DNA of 64,000 nt from Bradyrhizobium sp. NP1 (GCF_030378205.1 NZ_CP127385.1:7356001-7420000); one strand, 5' to 3'. Shown: positions 51,698 to 60,726, numbered from the stretch's first letter. Translations and numbers: made by a program. Notes: generated from the sequence alone by a model not told the origin.

Positions 51698-52522
51698 ATG
51701 AGCTACGTGGAAGCCAGCGACATCTCACTGCGCAAGACCGGACAGATCAAGCTGCACGGCGAAAGCGCCTTTGCCGGCATGCGCAACGCCGGCCGCCTGG
51801 TGGCGAAATGCCTGGACGAACTGACCGACATCGTGAAGGCCGGTGTTCCGACCGCCAGAATCGATGAATTCGTCCGCGAATTCGCCTTCAGTCATGGCGC
51901 CTATCCGGCAACGCTGATGTATCGCGGCTACCGCTATTCGACCTGCACCTCGCTCAACCACGTGGTCTGCCACGGCATGCCCGGCGATCGCGCGCTGAAG
52001 GAAGGCGACATCGTCAATATCGACGTCACCTTCATCGTCGACGGCTGGTATGGCGATTCCAGCCGGATGTACGCGATCCATCCGATCGCGCGGAAGGCCG
52101 AGCGGCTGATCGAGGTGACCTACGAGGCGATGATGCGGGGAATCGCCGCGGTGAAGCCCGGCGCCACCACCGGCGACATCGGCCACGCGATCCAGAGCTT
52201 CGTCGAGCCGCAGGGCATGAGCGTGGTGCGCGATTTCTGCGGCCACGGCCTGGGCCGCCTGTTCCACGACGAGCCCAACATCATCCATGTCGGCCGGCCC
52301 GGCGAGGGCGTGCCGCTGAAGCCCGGCATGTTCTTCACCATCGAGCCGATGATCAATCTCGGCAAGCCGCATGTGAAGATCCTCTCGGACGGCTGGACCG
52401 CCGTCACCCGCGACCGCTCGCTGTCGGCGCAGTTCGAGCATTCGGTCGGCGTCACCGCTAATGGCGTCGAAATCTTCACGCTGTCGGAGCGTCACGGCGA
52501 GAAGCCGCTGGCCGCGCGCTGA
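51698..52522 (+). CDS. map: Methionine aminopeptidase, type I
   Basis: 274 residues. Removes the N-terminal methionine of new proteins. The pita-bread fold is complete, with metal ligands in VNIDVTFIVDGWYGDSSRMY (Asp, Asp), GHGLGRLFHDEP (His), FFTIEPMI (Glu) and QFEHSVGV (Glu). The start SYVEASDISLRKTGQIKLHGE is the usual one; no strong Shine-Dalgarno is visible. In many alphaproteobacteria map and radC are close neighbours; here 4 kb with five other genes lie between, which may be a later insertion. The hairpins of element C could fold in its mRNA leader. Confidence 0.97.
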   Translation: MSYVEASDISLRKTGQIKLHGESAFAGMRNAGRLVAKCLDELTDIVKAGVPTARIDEFVREFAFSHGAYPATLMYRGYRYSTCTSLNHVVCHGMPGDRALKEGDIVNIDVTFIVDGWYGDSSRMYAIHPIARKAERLIEVTYEAMMRGIAAVKPGATTGDIGHAIQSFVEPQGMSVVRDFCGHGLGRLFHDEPNIIHVGRPGEGVPLKPGMFFTIEPMINLGKPHVKILSDGWTAVTRDRSLSAQFEHSVGVTANGVEIFTLSERHGEKPLAAR

Positions 52523-52561
52523 TCCCGTCACCACCGCTCCAGGCGGAGGCTTCCCCGCGCA

Positions 52562-53032
52562 ATGGCCCGCAAAGCGTCCAGGAAGCCGGCAAAGGCCGAA
52601 AGCAAGGTCGCTGCCAAGCGCGGCGCGGCGAAGCCGTCTCTCCTCGCTGGCGGTAACCCGCAGATCGCAAAGGCCGAGGGCAACGCCCCTGTGCAGGCCT
52701 ACATCGCGGCGATGCCGGGCTGGAAAAGCGAGGTCGGACAGCGCCTCGACGCGCTCATCGAGCGCACCGTCCCCAGCGTGCGCAAGGCGGTCAAATGGAA
52801 TTCGCCGTTATACGGCGTGGAGGACCGAGGCTGGTTTCTCGGCGTCCACTGCTTCGCGAAATACGTCAAGGTCGCGTTCTTCCGCGGCACGTCACTGCGT
52901 CCCGTCCCTCCGGGTAAATCCAGGAGCAAGGACACGCGCTATGTCGACATCCACGAAGACGACGGTCTCGACGAAGCGCAATTCGTCGCCTGGGTGAAGC
53001 AAGCCAGCCAATTGCCCGGCGAGCGGATGTGA
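52562..53032 (+). CDS. DUF1801 domain protein (second copy)
   Basis: 156 residues. The first 35 residues are Lys/Ala-rich (ARKASRKPAKAESKVAAKRG), the kind of tail that binds nucleic acid; the DUF1801 domain (about 42-150) has VRKAVKWNSPLYGVEDRGWF and YVKVAFFRGTSLRPVPPG. The motif W-N-S-P-x-Y corresponds to W-G-Q-P-S-Y in the gene at 40048, with which it shares only the fold. The start is 39 bases after the map stop on the same strand. Function unknown. Confidence 0.8.
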   Translation: MARKASRKPAKAESKVAAKRGAAKPSLLAGGNPQIAKAEGNAPVQAYIAAMPGWKSEVGQRLDALIERTVPSVRKAVKWNSPLYGVEDRGWFLGVHCFAKYVKVAFFRGTSLRPVPPGKSRSKDTRYVDIHEDDGLDEAQFVAWVKQASQLPGERM

Positions 53033-53052
53033 CCCGCCAGGCGCAGGGACCG

Positions 53053-53331
53053 ATGATGAAAATGCTCCACTTCGTCGGACCAAACGGGCCCTACTCGGTT
53101 TCACTAGACGACGATCGGCCTTCTGTGGAGGACAAGTCGCTCGTCGTGGTTGCGAATGATGAAACGAGCCATTGGACAATTGAAGTGGACGATGACACAT
53201 CCGGTATTCGCGAACTCTCTGGAATGACAGGCGACGGGTCGGGTTTGTGGTTTGTGCTGCGGCTAGGAAGCTTCCCTGAGATGCAGTATTGGGGGGACCG
53301 GGTCCTCATTCGCGCCGATAAGACCGCATGA
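53053..53331 (+). CDS. Small hypothetical protein
   Basis: 92 residues from the ATG at 53053, chosen because CAGGGACC lies just before it; a GTG at 53029 is possible. Acidic, with no signal peptide. Strand-rich pattern (YSVSLDDDRPSVEDKSLVVV, HWTIEVDDDTSGIRELSGMT, WFVLRLGSFPEMQYWGDRVL). I do not recognise a family; it resembles small immunity-like or accessory proteins in size and charge only. Codon use is more AT-rich than its neighbours, which suggests recent arrival. Confidence 0.6.
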   Translation: MMKMLHFVGPNGPYSVSLDDDRPSVEDKSLVVVANDETSHWTIEVDDDTSGIRELSGMTGDGSGLWFVLRLGSFPEMQYWGDRVLIRADKTA

Positions 53332-53357
53332 TGGTATCGGCCAGCACAACGGCCTGA

Positions 53358-54077
53358 TTACTCGTCTCCGCCCATGCGGCGCATCAGCTCGTCGGCGCTG
53401 TAGTTGTTGCCGGCCGACAGGGCGCAGATCCGCGACAGCTGGACGTAAGGCAATCCCGTCTCCTTGGCCCAGGCGTTGAACTGCGCCTGCACCTTGGCGA
53501 GATCCTTCTTTGACTTGACCTCTTCGCCGATGTCGAGCCCGGCCTCGCGCAGGCAGGCGACGACGTCCTTCGAGGTGACAAAACCGTCCCAGCCGAGGAA
53601 GCGCAGCAGCATCTGGCCGGTATTGCCGCCGAGCCGGCTGCCGCGCTTGGCCAAGAGGTCCAACAACCCGACCTCATCGGACGACGGCCAGCTCGCGAGG
53701 AAGCGGCCGAAGCTGCCATGCTCCTTGGCAATCTCCTGCACGAAGCGGGTATTGTCGCGCACCGACATGATCTTGGCGCCGTTGCGCACGATGCGCGTGT
53801 CGGCGGTCAGCTTCTCCCAGAATTCGTCGGGCTTGAAGGCGAGCGCGGCCGGCGCAAAACCTGCAAAGGCCTCCTCGAACCCGTCCCATTTCGCCTCGAT
53901 CACGCTCCAGGCAAAGCCCGCGCAGAACACCCGCTTCGTCATCTCGGCGAGCGCGCGGTCATCGGTGAGTTTCGCAAGTGCGGCCGCGCGCGGCTTCGGC
54001 GGCAACAGTTTTTCCAGCGCCTTGGCGCCGCCCTTGCGCTTCTCGGCACGGGCGCGAATGGCCTTGAACGGCGTCAT
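53358..54077 (-). CDS. DNA-3-methyladenine glycosylase I-like protein
   Basis: 239 residues from the ATG at 54075-54077. Helical HhH-type glycosylase: KRVFCAGFAWSVIEAKWDGFEEAFAGF (first part FCAGFAWSVIEAKW) corresponds to the Tag core where TYHDxEWG-type proteins have QAGLSW; the later blocks are SRLGGNTGQMLLRFLGWDGF and LSRICALSAG. It should remove 3-methyladenine or a related alkylated base. The zinc-binding Cys and His of classical Tag are not evident, so it belongs to a divergent subgroup. It converges with the small gene at 53053 and lies next to a broken MFS gene. Confidence 0.8.
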   Translation of the reverse strand: MTPFKAIRARAEKRKGGAKALEKLLPPKPRAAALAKLTDDRALAEMTKRVFCAGFAWSVIEAKWDGFEEAFAGFAPAALAFKPDEFWEKLTADTRIVRNGAKIMSVRDNTRFVQEIAKEHGSFGRFLASWPSSDEVGLLDLLAKRGSRLGGNTGQMLLRFLGWDGFVTSKDVVACLREAGLDIGEEVKSKKDLAKVQAQFNAWAKETGLPYVQLSRICALSAGNNYSADELMRRMGGDE

Positions 54078-54204
54078 GACGGTCACCCCTGTTGCGCGAT
54101 CCGCAGCAGGCGGTCCGCGCACGGCGCGGCCCCGGCTTGCGGGCCCCTGTTCGCGCTTACCCGCCCGGTCGTGAAGGTGTCAAGAAGCCGTAACCGGCAC
54201 GGCG

Positions 54205-55525
54205 CTATCGATTGTCGATCGCCCGGCCGGTGTAGTCGGTCATCATCGCGGTCGCGATCAGGGTCAACACGGCGCAGAGCGCTATATAGGCCGCGATCGC
54301 GGTCGATGTCTGGTAGGTGCCGAACAGCCAGGTCGCGATCAGCGGCGCAGGCCCGCCGGCGATCACCGAGGCGAGCTGGTAGCCGAGCGACGAACCGCTG
54401 TAGCGCAGGCGTCCCGAGAAGCTTTCCGCGATCAGCGCGGCTTGCGGCCCGTACATCATGTCGTGCGGAATCAGCGACAGCACGATCGCGAGGAAGATGA
54501 CCGGCTCGCTCGCAGTGTTGAGCATGCCGAAATAGACGAAACCGAACAGGCCCGTCACCGCCGCGCCGATCATGTACATGTTCTTGCGGCCGATGCGATC
54601 GGACAGATGGCCGAAGAACGGGATCGAGAAGAAGGACAGCACCGAGGCGGACAGCACGGCGGTCAACAGGAAGTCGCGCGAGACGTGCAGGGCGCCGATG
54701 CCGTAGGAGAAGATGAAGGCGGTGAAGATATAGAACGGCGCCTGCTCCGCCATGCGCGCAAAGGCCGAGAGCAGGATTTCCTTTGGATGCTCCCTGATCA
54801 CTGCGAGGATCGGGGTGCGCTCGATCCTGTTCTCGGCGACAAGCTTCGAGAACACCGGCGTCTCCAGAATGCCGAGCCGGATGTAGAGCCCGACCGCGAC
54901 GAGCACGATGCTGAGCAGGAACGGCACCCGCCAGCCCCAAGGCCAGAAATTGCTCGCCCGACATCTGGCTGAAGGCGAGCACGGCCAGATTGGCGAGGAA
55001 AAGCCCGCAGGGCACCCCGAACTGGGGCCATGACGCGACCAGGCCACGCGAGTGATCGGAACGCGCCCACTCCATGGACATCAGGACCGAGCCGCCCCAC
55101 TCGCCGCCGACGCCGACGCCCTGGACGAAGCGCAGCACCGTCAACAGCACGGCGCCCCAGATGCCGATGCTTGCATAGGTCGGGACCAGCGCCACGGCGA
55201 AGGTCGCAAGTCCCATCAGGAGCAGCGTGGCGATCAGGGTCGATTTGCGTCCGATGCGATCGCCGTAGTGCCCGAAGATGGCCGCGCCGATCGGACGGGC
55301 AACGAAGCCGACCGCATAGATCGCGAAGGCTTCGAGCGTGCCGACCCAGGGATCGGAATGCGGGAAGTACAGCTTGGCGAAGACGAGGCCTGTGACCGTG
55401 CTGTACAGAAAGAAGTCGTACCATTCGATAGCGGTGCCGATGGTCGAGGCAATCACCGCGCGGCGGAGCTGGACGCTGTGATCGAAGGCGCCGCCGCCTT
55501 CGGCCGTGACATAGGACGTGGCCAT
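54205..55525 (-). pseudogene. MFS transporter of the metabolite:H+ symporter type, broken by a +1 frameshift
   Basis: Two frames together make one full-length transporter of about 439 residues. The N-terminal half starts at the ATG 55523-55525 (GAGGAA before it): ASTIGTAIEWYDFFLYSTVT and FGHYGDRIGRKSTL are typical of the shikimate/citrate/proline-betaine group. It is in frame up to GEQFLA near 54940. The continuation WGWRVPFLLSIVLVAVGLYI is in the next frame and runs to 54205. One extra base in the AA at 54939-54940 (plus strand CCCCAAGGCC) explains the change. About twelve membrane segments result if it is corrected. Either a true pseudogene or a sequencing error; the two halves are otherwise intact. 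Confidence 0.85.
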
Positions 55526-55634
55526 GCGCGTTCCTCTCAAAAAAATGTTTTTCGATGATAAAACTTCGCTAACCGCGCAGCCTTCAAGACTGAACGAAGG
55601 GCGCTCGATGTTGCGACGCAACACATCGCCGCAC

Positions 55635-56381
55635 TCACAGCAGCGGCCGCAGCAGCAGATCGAGGCCGAGCAGCACCAGGCAGATCAGGAACCAGCGACG
55701 GAAGGCCGGTGGGCTGATCCGGCCGCGGATCGCGGTGCCGAACCACATGCCCGCCAGCGCCGGCACGATCGCGAGCATGGAGGAAAGGATGCTGGTGGCA
55801 TGGAAAGCACCGCTTCCCGAGAGCCCAAGGCCGAGCGCAATCGTGGAGATCGTGAACGACAGGCCGAGCGCCTGGATCAGGTCGTCCCTGCCGAGCCCCA
55901 GCGACTGCAGATAGGGAACGGCGGGAATCACGAACACGCCGGTTCCGCCGGTGACAAGACCGGTCACGAGGCCAACGAGCGGCGAGGCCCAGCGCTCGAT
56001 TCGCGCCGGCACCGAGAAGGGCGGCGCCAGCAGGGCAAGCAGCGCATAGGCCGCCAGCGCCGCGCCCAGGGCGGCCGTGGTCCAGGCTGTGTTGACGCTG
56101 GTCAAAAGCCCGGCGCCGGCGACGGTGCCGACCACGATGCCTGACATCATTGGCCAGAGCCGCACCATCAGCGCCGCGAAGTTCGGCCCGGTGACGAGCT
56201 GCCAGATGTTGGTGACGAAGGACGGCATCAGCAACAGCGAGGCGGCTGATAGCGGCGACATGAACGCGCCCAATACCCCCATCGCGACCGTGGGAAGACC
56301 CATGCCGGTGACGCCCTTGACGATACCGGCGACGAAAAATGTCGCGGTGACCAGCGCAATGATGGTGGTCGACTGATCCAT
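55635..56381 (-). CDS. TauE/SafE family sulfite/organic anion exporter
   Basis: 248 residues from the ATG at 56379-56381, since AAGGAA lies just before it; ATGs upstream give only Ala-rich extension. Seven to eight membrane segments in two repeats, the first beginning TFFVAGIVKGVTGMGLPTVAMG and the second VGLVTGLVTGGTGVFVIPAVPYL (each read here only for the G-x-x-x-G and P-x-x pattern). The family exports sulfite, sulfoacetate or other small anions after sulfonate breakdown. No desulfonation genes are near. It follows the broken MFS gene in the same direction, and could be from the same imported segment. Confidence 0.88.
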   Translation of the reverse strand: MDQSTTIIALVTATFFVAGIVKGVTGMGLPTVAMGVLGAFMSPLSAASLLLMPSFVTNIWQLVTGPNFAALMVRLWPMMSGIVVGTVAGAGLLTSVNTAWTTAALGAALAAYALLALLAPPFSVPARIERWASPLVGLVTGLVTGGTGVFVIPAVPYLQSLGLGRDDLIQALGLSFTISTIALGLGLSGSGAFHATSILSSMLAIVPALAGMWFGTAIRGRISPPAFRRWFLICLVLLGLDLLLRPLL

Positions 56382-56547
56382 GGGCATTTCCTTCGCGCCG
56401 ATCGCGACCGGGCACAATGCGGAAGATTCGGCAATAGCCTTCGCTAAAACCGAAGGCTGATTCGATTGTGAAGCCGCGGCCGGGACGACGGCCGCCGCTC
56501 CTCCGGCCCTTGCAAAAGCCGCAACGCCGGGCATGCTGTGGCGCCCC

Positions 56548-57258
56548 ATGCCCACGCCGACAAAACCGCCGGACGAGGATCCCGAAAAGCCGCATTATCT
56601 CGGCCATCGGGAGCGGCTGCGCGAGCGCTTCCGCAGCGCAGGTCCGGATGCGCTGAGCGACTATGAGCTGTTGGAAATGGCGCTGTTCGCCGCGCTGCCC
56701 CGGCGCGACACCAAGCCGCTCGCCAAATCGCTGCTGAAGAAATTCGGCTCCTTTGCCGAGGTCATGCATGCGCCCGAGACGCTGTTGCGCGAGGTCGACG
56801 GCATCGGGGAAGCCTCGATCAACCAGATCAAGCTGATCGCGGCGGCGGCCACGCGCATCGCCAAGGGCGCGCTGCCCGAGCGGGTCTCGCTGTCATCGTG
56901 GAACGACGTGATCGGCTATTGCCGCACCTCGCAGGCGTTCGCGGACAAGGAGCAGTTCCGCATCCTGTTCCTCGACAAGCGCAACCGGCTGATCGCCGAC
57001 GAGGTGCAGCAGACCGGCACGATCGACCATACCCCGGTCTATCCGCGGGAGGTGATCAAGCGCGCGCTGGAGGTGTCGGCGACCGCGATCATCCTGGTGC
57101 ACAACCACCCCTCGGGCGATCCTTCGCCGTCGCAGGCCGACATCCAGATGACACGCGCGATCGTCGAGATCGCAAAGCCGCTCGGCATTGCCGTGCACGA
57201 CCACATCATTGTGGGCCGAGGCGGGCATGCCAGCCTGAAGGGGATGAAGCTGATCTAG
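56548..57258 (+). CDS. radC: RadC family JAB domain protein
   Basis: 236 residues from the ATG at 56548 ([20 protein letters not shown]); an ATG at 56533 would add five residues. An N-terminal HhH region (about 10-105, [39 protein letters not shown]) is followed by a JAB/MPN domain with the zinc motif [14 protein letters not shown] and a Glu upstream. The name comes from an old link with repair that was disproved; the true role is unknown. In many alphaproteobacteria it stands near map. A GC-rich hairpin follows its stop. Confidence 0.94.
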   Translation: MPTPTKPPDEDPEKPHYLGHRERLRERFRSAGPDALSDYELLEMALFAALPRRDTKPLAKSLLKKFGSFAEVMHAPETLLREVDGIGEASINQIKLIAAAATRIAKGALPERVSLSSWNDVIGYCRTSQAFADKEQFRILFLDKRNRLIADEVQQTGTIDHTPVYPREVIKRALEVSATAIILVHNHPSGDPSPSQADIQMTRAIVEIAKPLGIAVHDHIIVGRGGHASLKGMKLI

Positions 57259-57278
57259 CGAAACAGCCCGGACAGCAC

Positions 57279-57303
57279 AACGGCGGCCACCAGGGCCGCC
57301 GTT
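57279..57303. terminator. Strong hairpin between convergent genes
   Basis: AACGGCGGCC (57279-57288) pairs exactly with GGCCGCCGTT (57294-57303) around ACCAG. It lies 21 bases past the radC stop and 24 bases past the stop of the convergent gene at 57327. No T run follows on either strand, so efficient termination is not certain. Confidence 0.55.
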
Positions 57304-57326
57304 GGTCGAAAAGAGATTTGCGCGCG

Positions 57327-57632
57327 TCAGTAGCAGTAGCGCGGCGAGACGCGGGTCCAGTAGCCGTCGCCGCGCTGGATGTAGCAACCGTCACGATAAT
57401 AGTAATAGCCGGCGCGACGCCGTTCGCCGTCGGCGGCGATGGCAGCTCCGGTCCCGGCTCCGACGACCGCGCCGATCGCGGCACCACGGCCTCCGCCGAG
57501 GGCCCCGCCGACGATCGCGCCACCGACGCCGCCGAGAAGCGCGCCGCCCAGCGCATCCTGTGCCGCCGCCTGCTGCGCCGACATCGCCAGCGCCAAAGCG
57601 AGCAATGACGCCATTCCAAAGGTTCGAACCAT
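57327..57632 (-). CDS. Glycine-zipper secreted protein
   Basis: 101 residues from the ATG at 57630-57632, with GGAGAGG before it. A signal peptide (VRTFGMASLLALALAMSAQQ, cleavage after AAAQ) leads to a glycine-zipper segment GGALLGGVGGAIVGGALGGG that continues in GAAIGAVVGAGTGAAIA, and a Tyr/Arg-rich tail (RRRAGYYYYRDG, YIQRGDGYWTRVSPRYCY). Such proteins sit in or at the outer membrane. The two cysteines near the end (GCYIQ and RYCY) may form a disulfide. Function unknown. The direction is opposite to radC. Confidence 0.8.
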   Translation of the reverse strand: MVRTFGMASLLALALAMSAQQAAAQDALGGALLGGVGGAIVGGALGGGRGAAIGAVVGAGTGAAIAADGERRRAGYYYYRDGCYIQRGDGYWTRVSPRYCY

Positions 57633-57901
57633 TCCCTGCCTCTCCATTTGATTCGCCGCGCGAGCTTCCTTGGCGTTCCGCCGTTGGTCAAGCCACCAAG
57701 GCCCGGACGATGACCGCAAACGATGGGATCATATGGACAAAATTCGGGCAAAACGGGGCGGCCAGGGCCAAAAGCGGATCGGCAATGACCGGCAAAACAC
57801 ATCGTTTCCCGGTGAAAATGAACGAATTGGCACGATGCTGGGGCGCGGCAGCGCCCGGGCGGCCGGGACCGGCCGTTATTCGCTGTCACGACGGTTGGTT
57901 G

Positions 57902-58276
57902 TCAGGGCGCGACCCAGCGCTGCACCGCTTCCACGGTGTCGCCCGGATTGGTGTTGAAGCAGATCCTGGCGTCGCGTGCGTGGATGTGAACGAGGTTGAT
58001 GACCTTCTCGAACAACAGCAGAAGCGCCGGCGGCAGCCGCAGGCCAGCGCCGATCACGACGCAGTCATAGCGCCTCGATCGCAGCGCCGCCGTCACCACG
58101 TCCTCGGCGGTTTCGCCGAGATCGATCAGGCAGCTCTCGACCTCATAACCGAGCGCGCGCAACTGGTCGAACTGGCGGTTGATGTAGTCGCGGATCAGTT
58201 GAGGGGTGAGACCCGGCATGCCTGAGACGTCGGCAAGCGCGGGTTCGATACCGATCGCGAGAACGGCTTTCGCCAT
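57902..58276 (-). CDS. Hypothetical cytoplasmic protein with Rossmann-like pattern
   Basis: 124 residues from the ATG at 58274-58276 behind GGAGCACG. No signal peptide. A pattern of strand-helix-strand is visible: KAVLAIGIEPALADV, DQLRALGYEVESCLIDLG, YDCVVIGAGLRLPPALLLLFE, VHIHARDARICFNTNPGDTV (each shown for its hydrophobic strand). It could be a small nucleotide- or flavodoxin-like domain, perhaps related to receiver-like or universal-stress folds, but I cannot name the family. Its expression direction is opposite to the tautomerase, 227 bases away. Confidence 0.72.
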   Translation of the reverse strand: MAKAVLAIGIEPALADVSGMPGLTPQLIRDYINRQFDQLRALGYEVESCLIDLGETAEDVVTAALRSRRYDCVVIGAGLRLPPALLLLFEKVINLVHIHARDARICFNTNPGDTVEAVQRWVAP

Positions 58277-58503
58277 GAAGCGTGCTCCGATTGCTGTGCT
58301 TCGATCGCAGGATCGCCCGGCAACGCCGTTCACGGCGTATCCGTTCCTTCGGGGATGATGCGGAAAGGTGGCTACCGGCTTTTTCCGGAAGCTGTGTGCC
58401 CTCAGGAGCCGGGATAAGCGATGCTTATCTCTGATATCCGCCAGACGGTGGTTTTTCGGGAACGATGCCGTGCTTACCTCTGCCGCAACAGGAGGACCAT
58501 GCC

Positions 58504-58887
58504 ATGCCCTTCGTTCGCATCGATCTCATCGCGGGAAAACCCGCCGAGTTCCGCAAGACCCTCGGCGAGATCGTCTATCAGGCCATGCGGGAGACCATCA
58601 ACGTTCCCGAGAACGACAAATTCCAGGTCATCACCGAACATCCGGCCGGCGATCTCAACATCGCCGGGAGCTATCTCGGCAATCAGTACAGCAAGGACAT
58701 CGTGCTGATCCAGATCACGCTGAACACGGGCCGCACCGTCGCGATGAAGAAGGCGTTCTTCAAGCGCGTCGCCGACGACATTCATGCCCGATTGGGGTTG
58801 CGGCGCGATGACGTGTTCATCAACCTCGTCGAGGTCGCCAAGGAGAACTGGTCGTTCGGCGGCGGCATCGCGCAATACGCCGAGTAG
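58504..58887 (+). CDS. Tautomerase (4-oxalocrotonate tautomerase/MIF superfamily)
   Basis: 127 residues from the ATG at 58504 (AGGAGG eight bases before). After methionine removal Pro1 becomes the catalytic base: PFVRIDLIAGKPAEF. About twice the length of classical 4-OT (62), so two beta-alpha-beta halves are fused in one chain, as in the CaaD/MSAD branch and related 'tautomerase_2' proteins. A second ATG five bases upstream is out of frame. Substrate unknown. It converges with the sigma-factor gene with four bases between the stops. Confidence 0.85.
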   Translation: MPFVRIDLIAGKPAEFRKTLGEIVYQAMRETINVPENDKFQVITEHPAGDLNIAGSYLGNQYSKDIVLIQITLNTGRTVAMKKAFFKRVADDIHARLGLRRDDVFINLVEVAKENWSFGGGIAQYAE

Positions 58888-58891
58888 CGCA

Positions 58892-60163
58892 TCACCGCTC
58901 CGAGGCCGTTGCGGCGGCAGCCGCACGGCGCATCAAGAGATCGCGCTCGCGCCGGTTGCCGGCGAGCGCCGCGGCCCCGGCGAAGGCGTCGCGCGCCTCG
59001 GCGTGACGGCCAAGCTTCTCGAGCAGGTCGCCGCGCACGCTTCCCAGCAGATGGTAGGTCTTGAGCGCCGGCTCGCTCATGAGACCGTCGACGATGGCAA
59101 GCGCCGCTTCCGGACCTTCCGCCATGCCGACCGCAACCGCGCGATTGAGCTCGATCACGGGCGAGCGCACCAGCTCCGCCAGCTGCCCGTACAGCATGCA
59201 GATGCGCGACCAGTCGGTCTGGCCCGCCGTTGCAGATCGCGCATGGCAGGCGACGATCTCGGCCTGCAGCGCGTAGAATCCGATGCCGCCGCCAAGCTGA
59301 TGGGCGCGCATCAGCGCCTGCAGGCCGCGCCGGATCTGGATCTTGTCCCAGCGCGCGCGGTCCTGCTCCATCAGCAGGATCGGCTCGCCCTGATCGTCCG
59401 TGCGCGCCGCCATGCGCGAGGCGTTCAATTCCATCAGGGCGAGCAGGCCGTGCGTCTCCGGCTCGAAAGGCGCAACCGAGGTCAGCATGCGGCCGAGCCG
59501 CAATGCCTCGTGGCAGAGCTGCGGGCGCAGCCATTCGTCGCCGCTGGCCGCGGCATAGCCCTCGTTGAAGATCAGGTAGACGACCTCGAGCACCGAGGCG
59601 AGCCGCTGCGACAGCTCCTCGCCGCGCGGCGTCTCATAGGCAAGGCCGGATTCGGACAGCGTGCGCTTGGCACGGACGATGCGCTGGGACACTGTCGGCT
59701 CCGCGATCAGGAACGACCGGGCGATCTCCTCGGTGGTCAGGCCGCAGATCATGCGCAGCGCCAGCGCGGCGCGCGCCTCGCGCGACAACAGCGGGTGGCA
59801 GGCCGTGAAGATCAGCCGCAGCATCTCGTCGCCGATGTCGTCGTCAAGCGCGGCGTCGAAATCGGGCATCGTCTCCTGCTCCTGCTCGAGCTCGCGCGCA
59901 AGCACGTCATGCTTGCGCGCGAGCATCTGGCGGCGGCGCAGATGATCGAGCGCGCGGCGCTTGGCGGTGGCAAGCAGCCAGGCACCGGGCCGCTCCGGCA
60001 CGCCACTGACAGGCCAGTGCTCGAGCGCCGCGAGCAGCGCCTCCTGGGTGAGATCCTCAGCCAGCGGCACGTCGCGCAGCATCCGGGACAGACTCGTGAT
60101 GAGGCGCGGCTGCTCGACGCGCCACACCGCAAGGATGGTGCGTTCGGCGTCGGCGGCCGTCAT
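58892..60163 (-). CDS. ECF sigma factor, SigJ/ECF42-like with C-terminal extension
   Basis: 423 residues. Sigma-2 (about 10-75, LAEDLTQEALLAALEHWPV) and sigma-4 (about 120-170, ARAALALRMICGLTTEEIAR and TVSQRIVRAKR) are followed by a long helical C-terminal domain (DUF6596/TPR-like) with LASVLEVVYLIFNEGYAA and SPVIELNRAVAVGMAEGPEAAL, which marks the ECF42 group. Such factors lack an anti-sigma factor; the extension controls activity. They are typically next to DGPF (YCII-like) genes, one of which lies 32 bases upstream here. The upstream frame is open and rich in Ala/Arg but not homologous, so the ATG at 60161-60163 was chosen. Confidence 0.9.
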   Translation of the reverse strand: MTAADAERTILAVWRVEQPRLITSLSRMLRDVPLAEDLTQEALLAALEHWPVSGVPERPGAWLLATAKRRALDHLRRRQMLARKHDVLARELEQEQETMPDFDAALDDDIGDEMLRLIFTACHPLLSREARAALALRMICGLTTEEIARSFLIAEPTVSQRIVRAKRTLSESGLAYETPRGEELSQRLASVLEVVYLIFNEGYAAASGDEWLRPQLCHEALRLGRMLTSVAPFEPETHGLLALMELNASRMAARTDDQGEPILLMEQDRARWDKIQIRRGLQALMRAHQLGGGIGFYALQAEIVACHARSATAGQTDWSRICMLYGQLAELVRSPVIELNRAVAVGMAEGPEAALAIVDGLMSEPALKTYHLLGSVRGDLLEKLGRHAEARDAFAGAAALAGNRRERDLLMRRAAAAATASER

Positions 60164-60194
60164 GGCCGCCGGCCCCGTTGACGCCGGCGGCGCA

Positions 60195-60590
60195 TCAGGC
60201 CTTCGCGCGCACGTCGACCTCGCAGGCGCCGTCGACCCCCGGCGTCGCGAAGGCACGAACCTCGCAGATGCCGTCCCAGCCCGGCATGTGGTCGACGTGG
60301 AGCTGCATGAACTCCCTGGCCATGGCGAGCGCTTCCGCCTTGTCGCGCAGCTCGAAAATCGCGTAGCCGCCAACCATTTCCTTGCTCTCCACGAAGGGGC
60401 CGTCGATGACGCTGAGCTTGCCGTCGGCAATGCGTACCTGGGCGCCCATCTGCACCGGCATCAGCCCGCCGGTGTCGATCATGCGGCCCGCCCTGATCTC
60501 GCGGTCGGCAAGCTTGCCCATGGCCTCCATCAGGGCTGGCGTCGGCGAGACGGAAGGCTGGGACGACTTGACGAGATACATGAAGCGCAT
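60195..60590 (-). CDS. DGPF (YCII-like) domain protein, partner of the ECF42 sigma factor
   Basis: 131 residues. Ferredoxin-like fold of the YCII superfamily: RFMYLVKSSQPSVSPTPALM, the signature IDGPFVESKEMVGGY (about residues 63-77) and the ending MPGWDGICEVRAFAT. The gene is transcribed first, then the sigma factor follows after 32 bases, the usual pair. DGPF proteins are the most common targets and partners of ECF42 factors; their enzymatic role is unknown. The C-terminal 15 residues (DGACEVDVRAKA) are less conserved. No transmembrane segment. Confidence 0.88.
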   Translation of the reverse strand: MRFMYLVKSSQPSVSPTPALMEAMGKLADREIRAGRMIDTGGLMPVQMGAQVRIADGKLSVIDGPFVESKEMVGGYAIFELRDKAEALAMAREFMQLHVDHMPGWDGICEVRAFATPGVDGACEVDVRAKA

Positions 60591-60726
60591 CGTGAAACTC
60601 CTGTTGGGCGAGCCTGCGGCCTTATTGCCACAAATCCGTCTCGCTATGGAGTCGACGATCGGCGGGCGGCCGGATCGACAAGGATCTCAATTCTTTTTTT
60701 GAGCCCGCGACCGAGCGCAAACCGGA

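Noticed and set aside
54083..54204. C-terminal end of the 513-codon MFS frame
   Set aside because: After the frameshift near 54940 this frame reads as Arg/Ala/His-rich shadow; the true C-terminus is in the other frame and ends at 54205.
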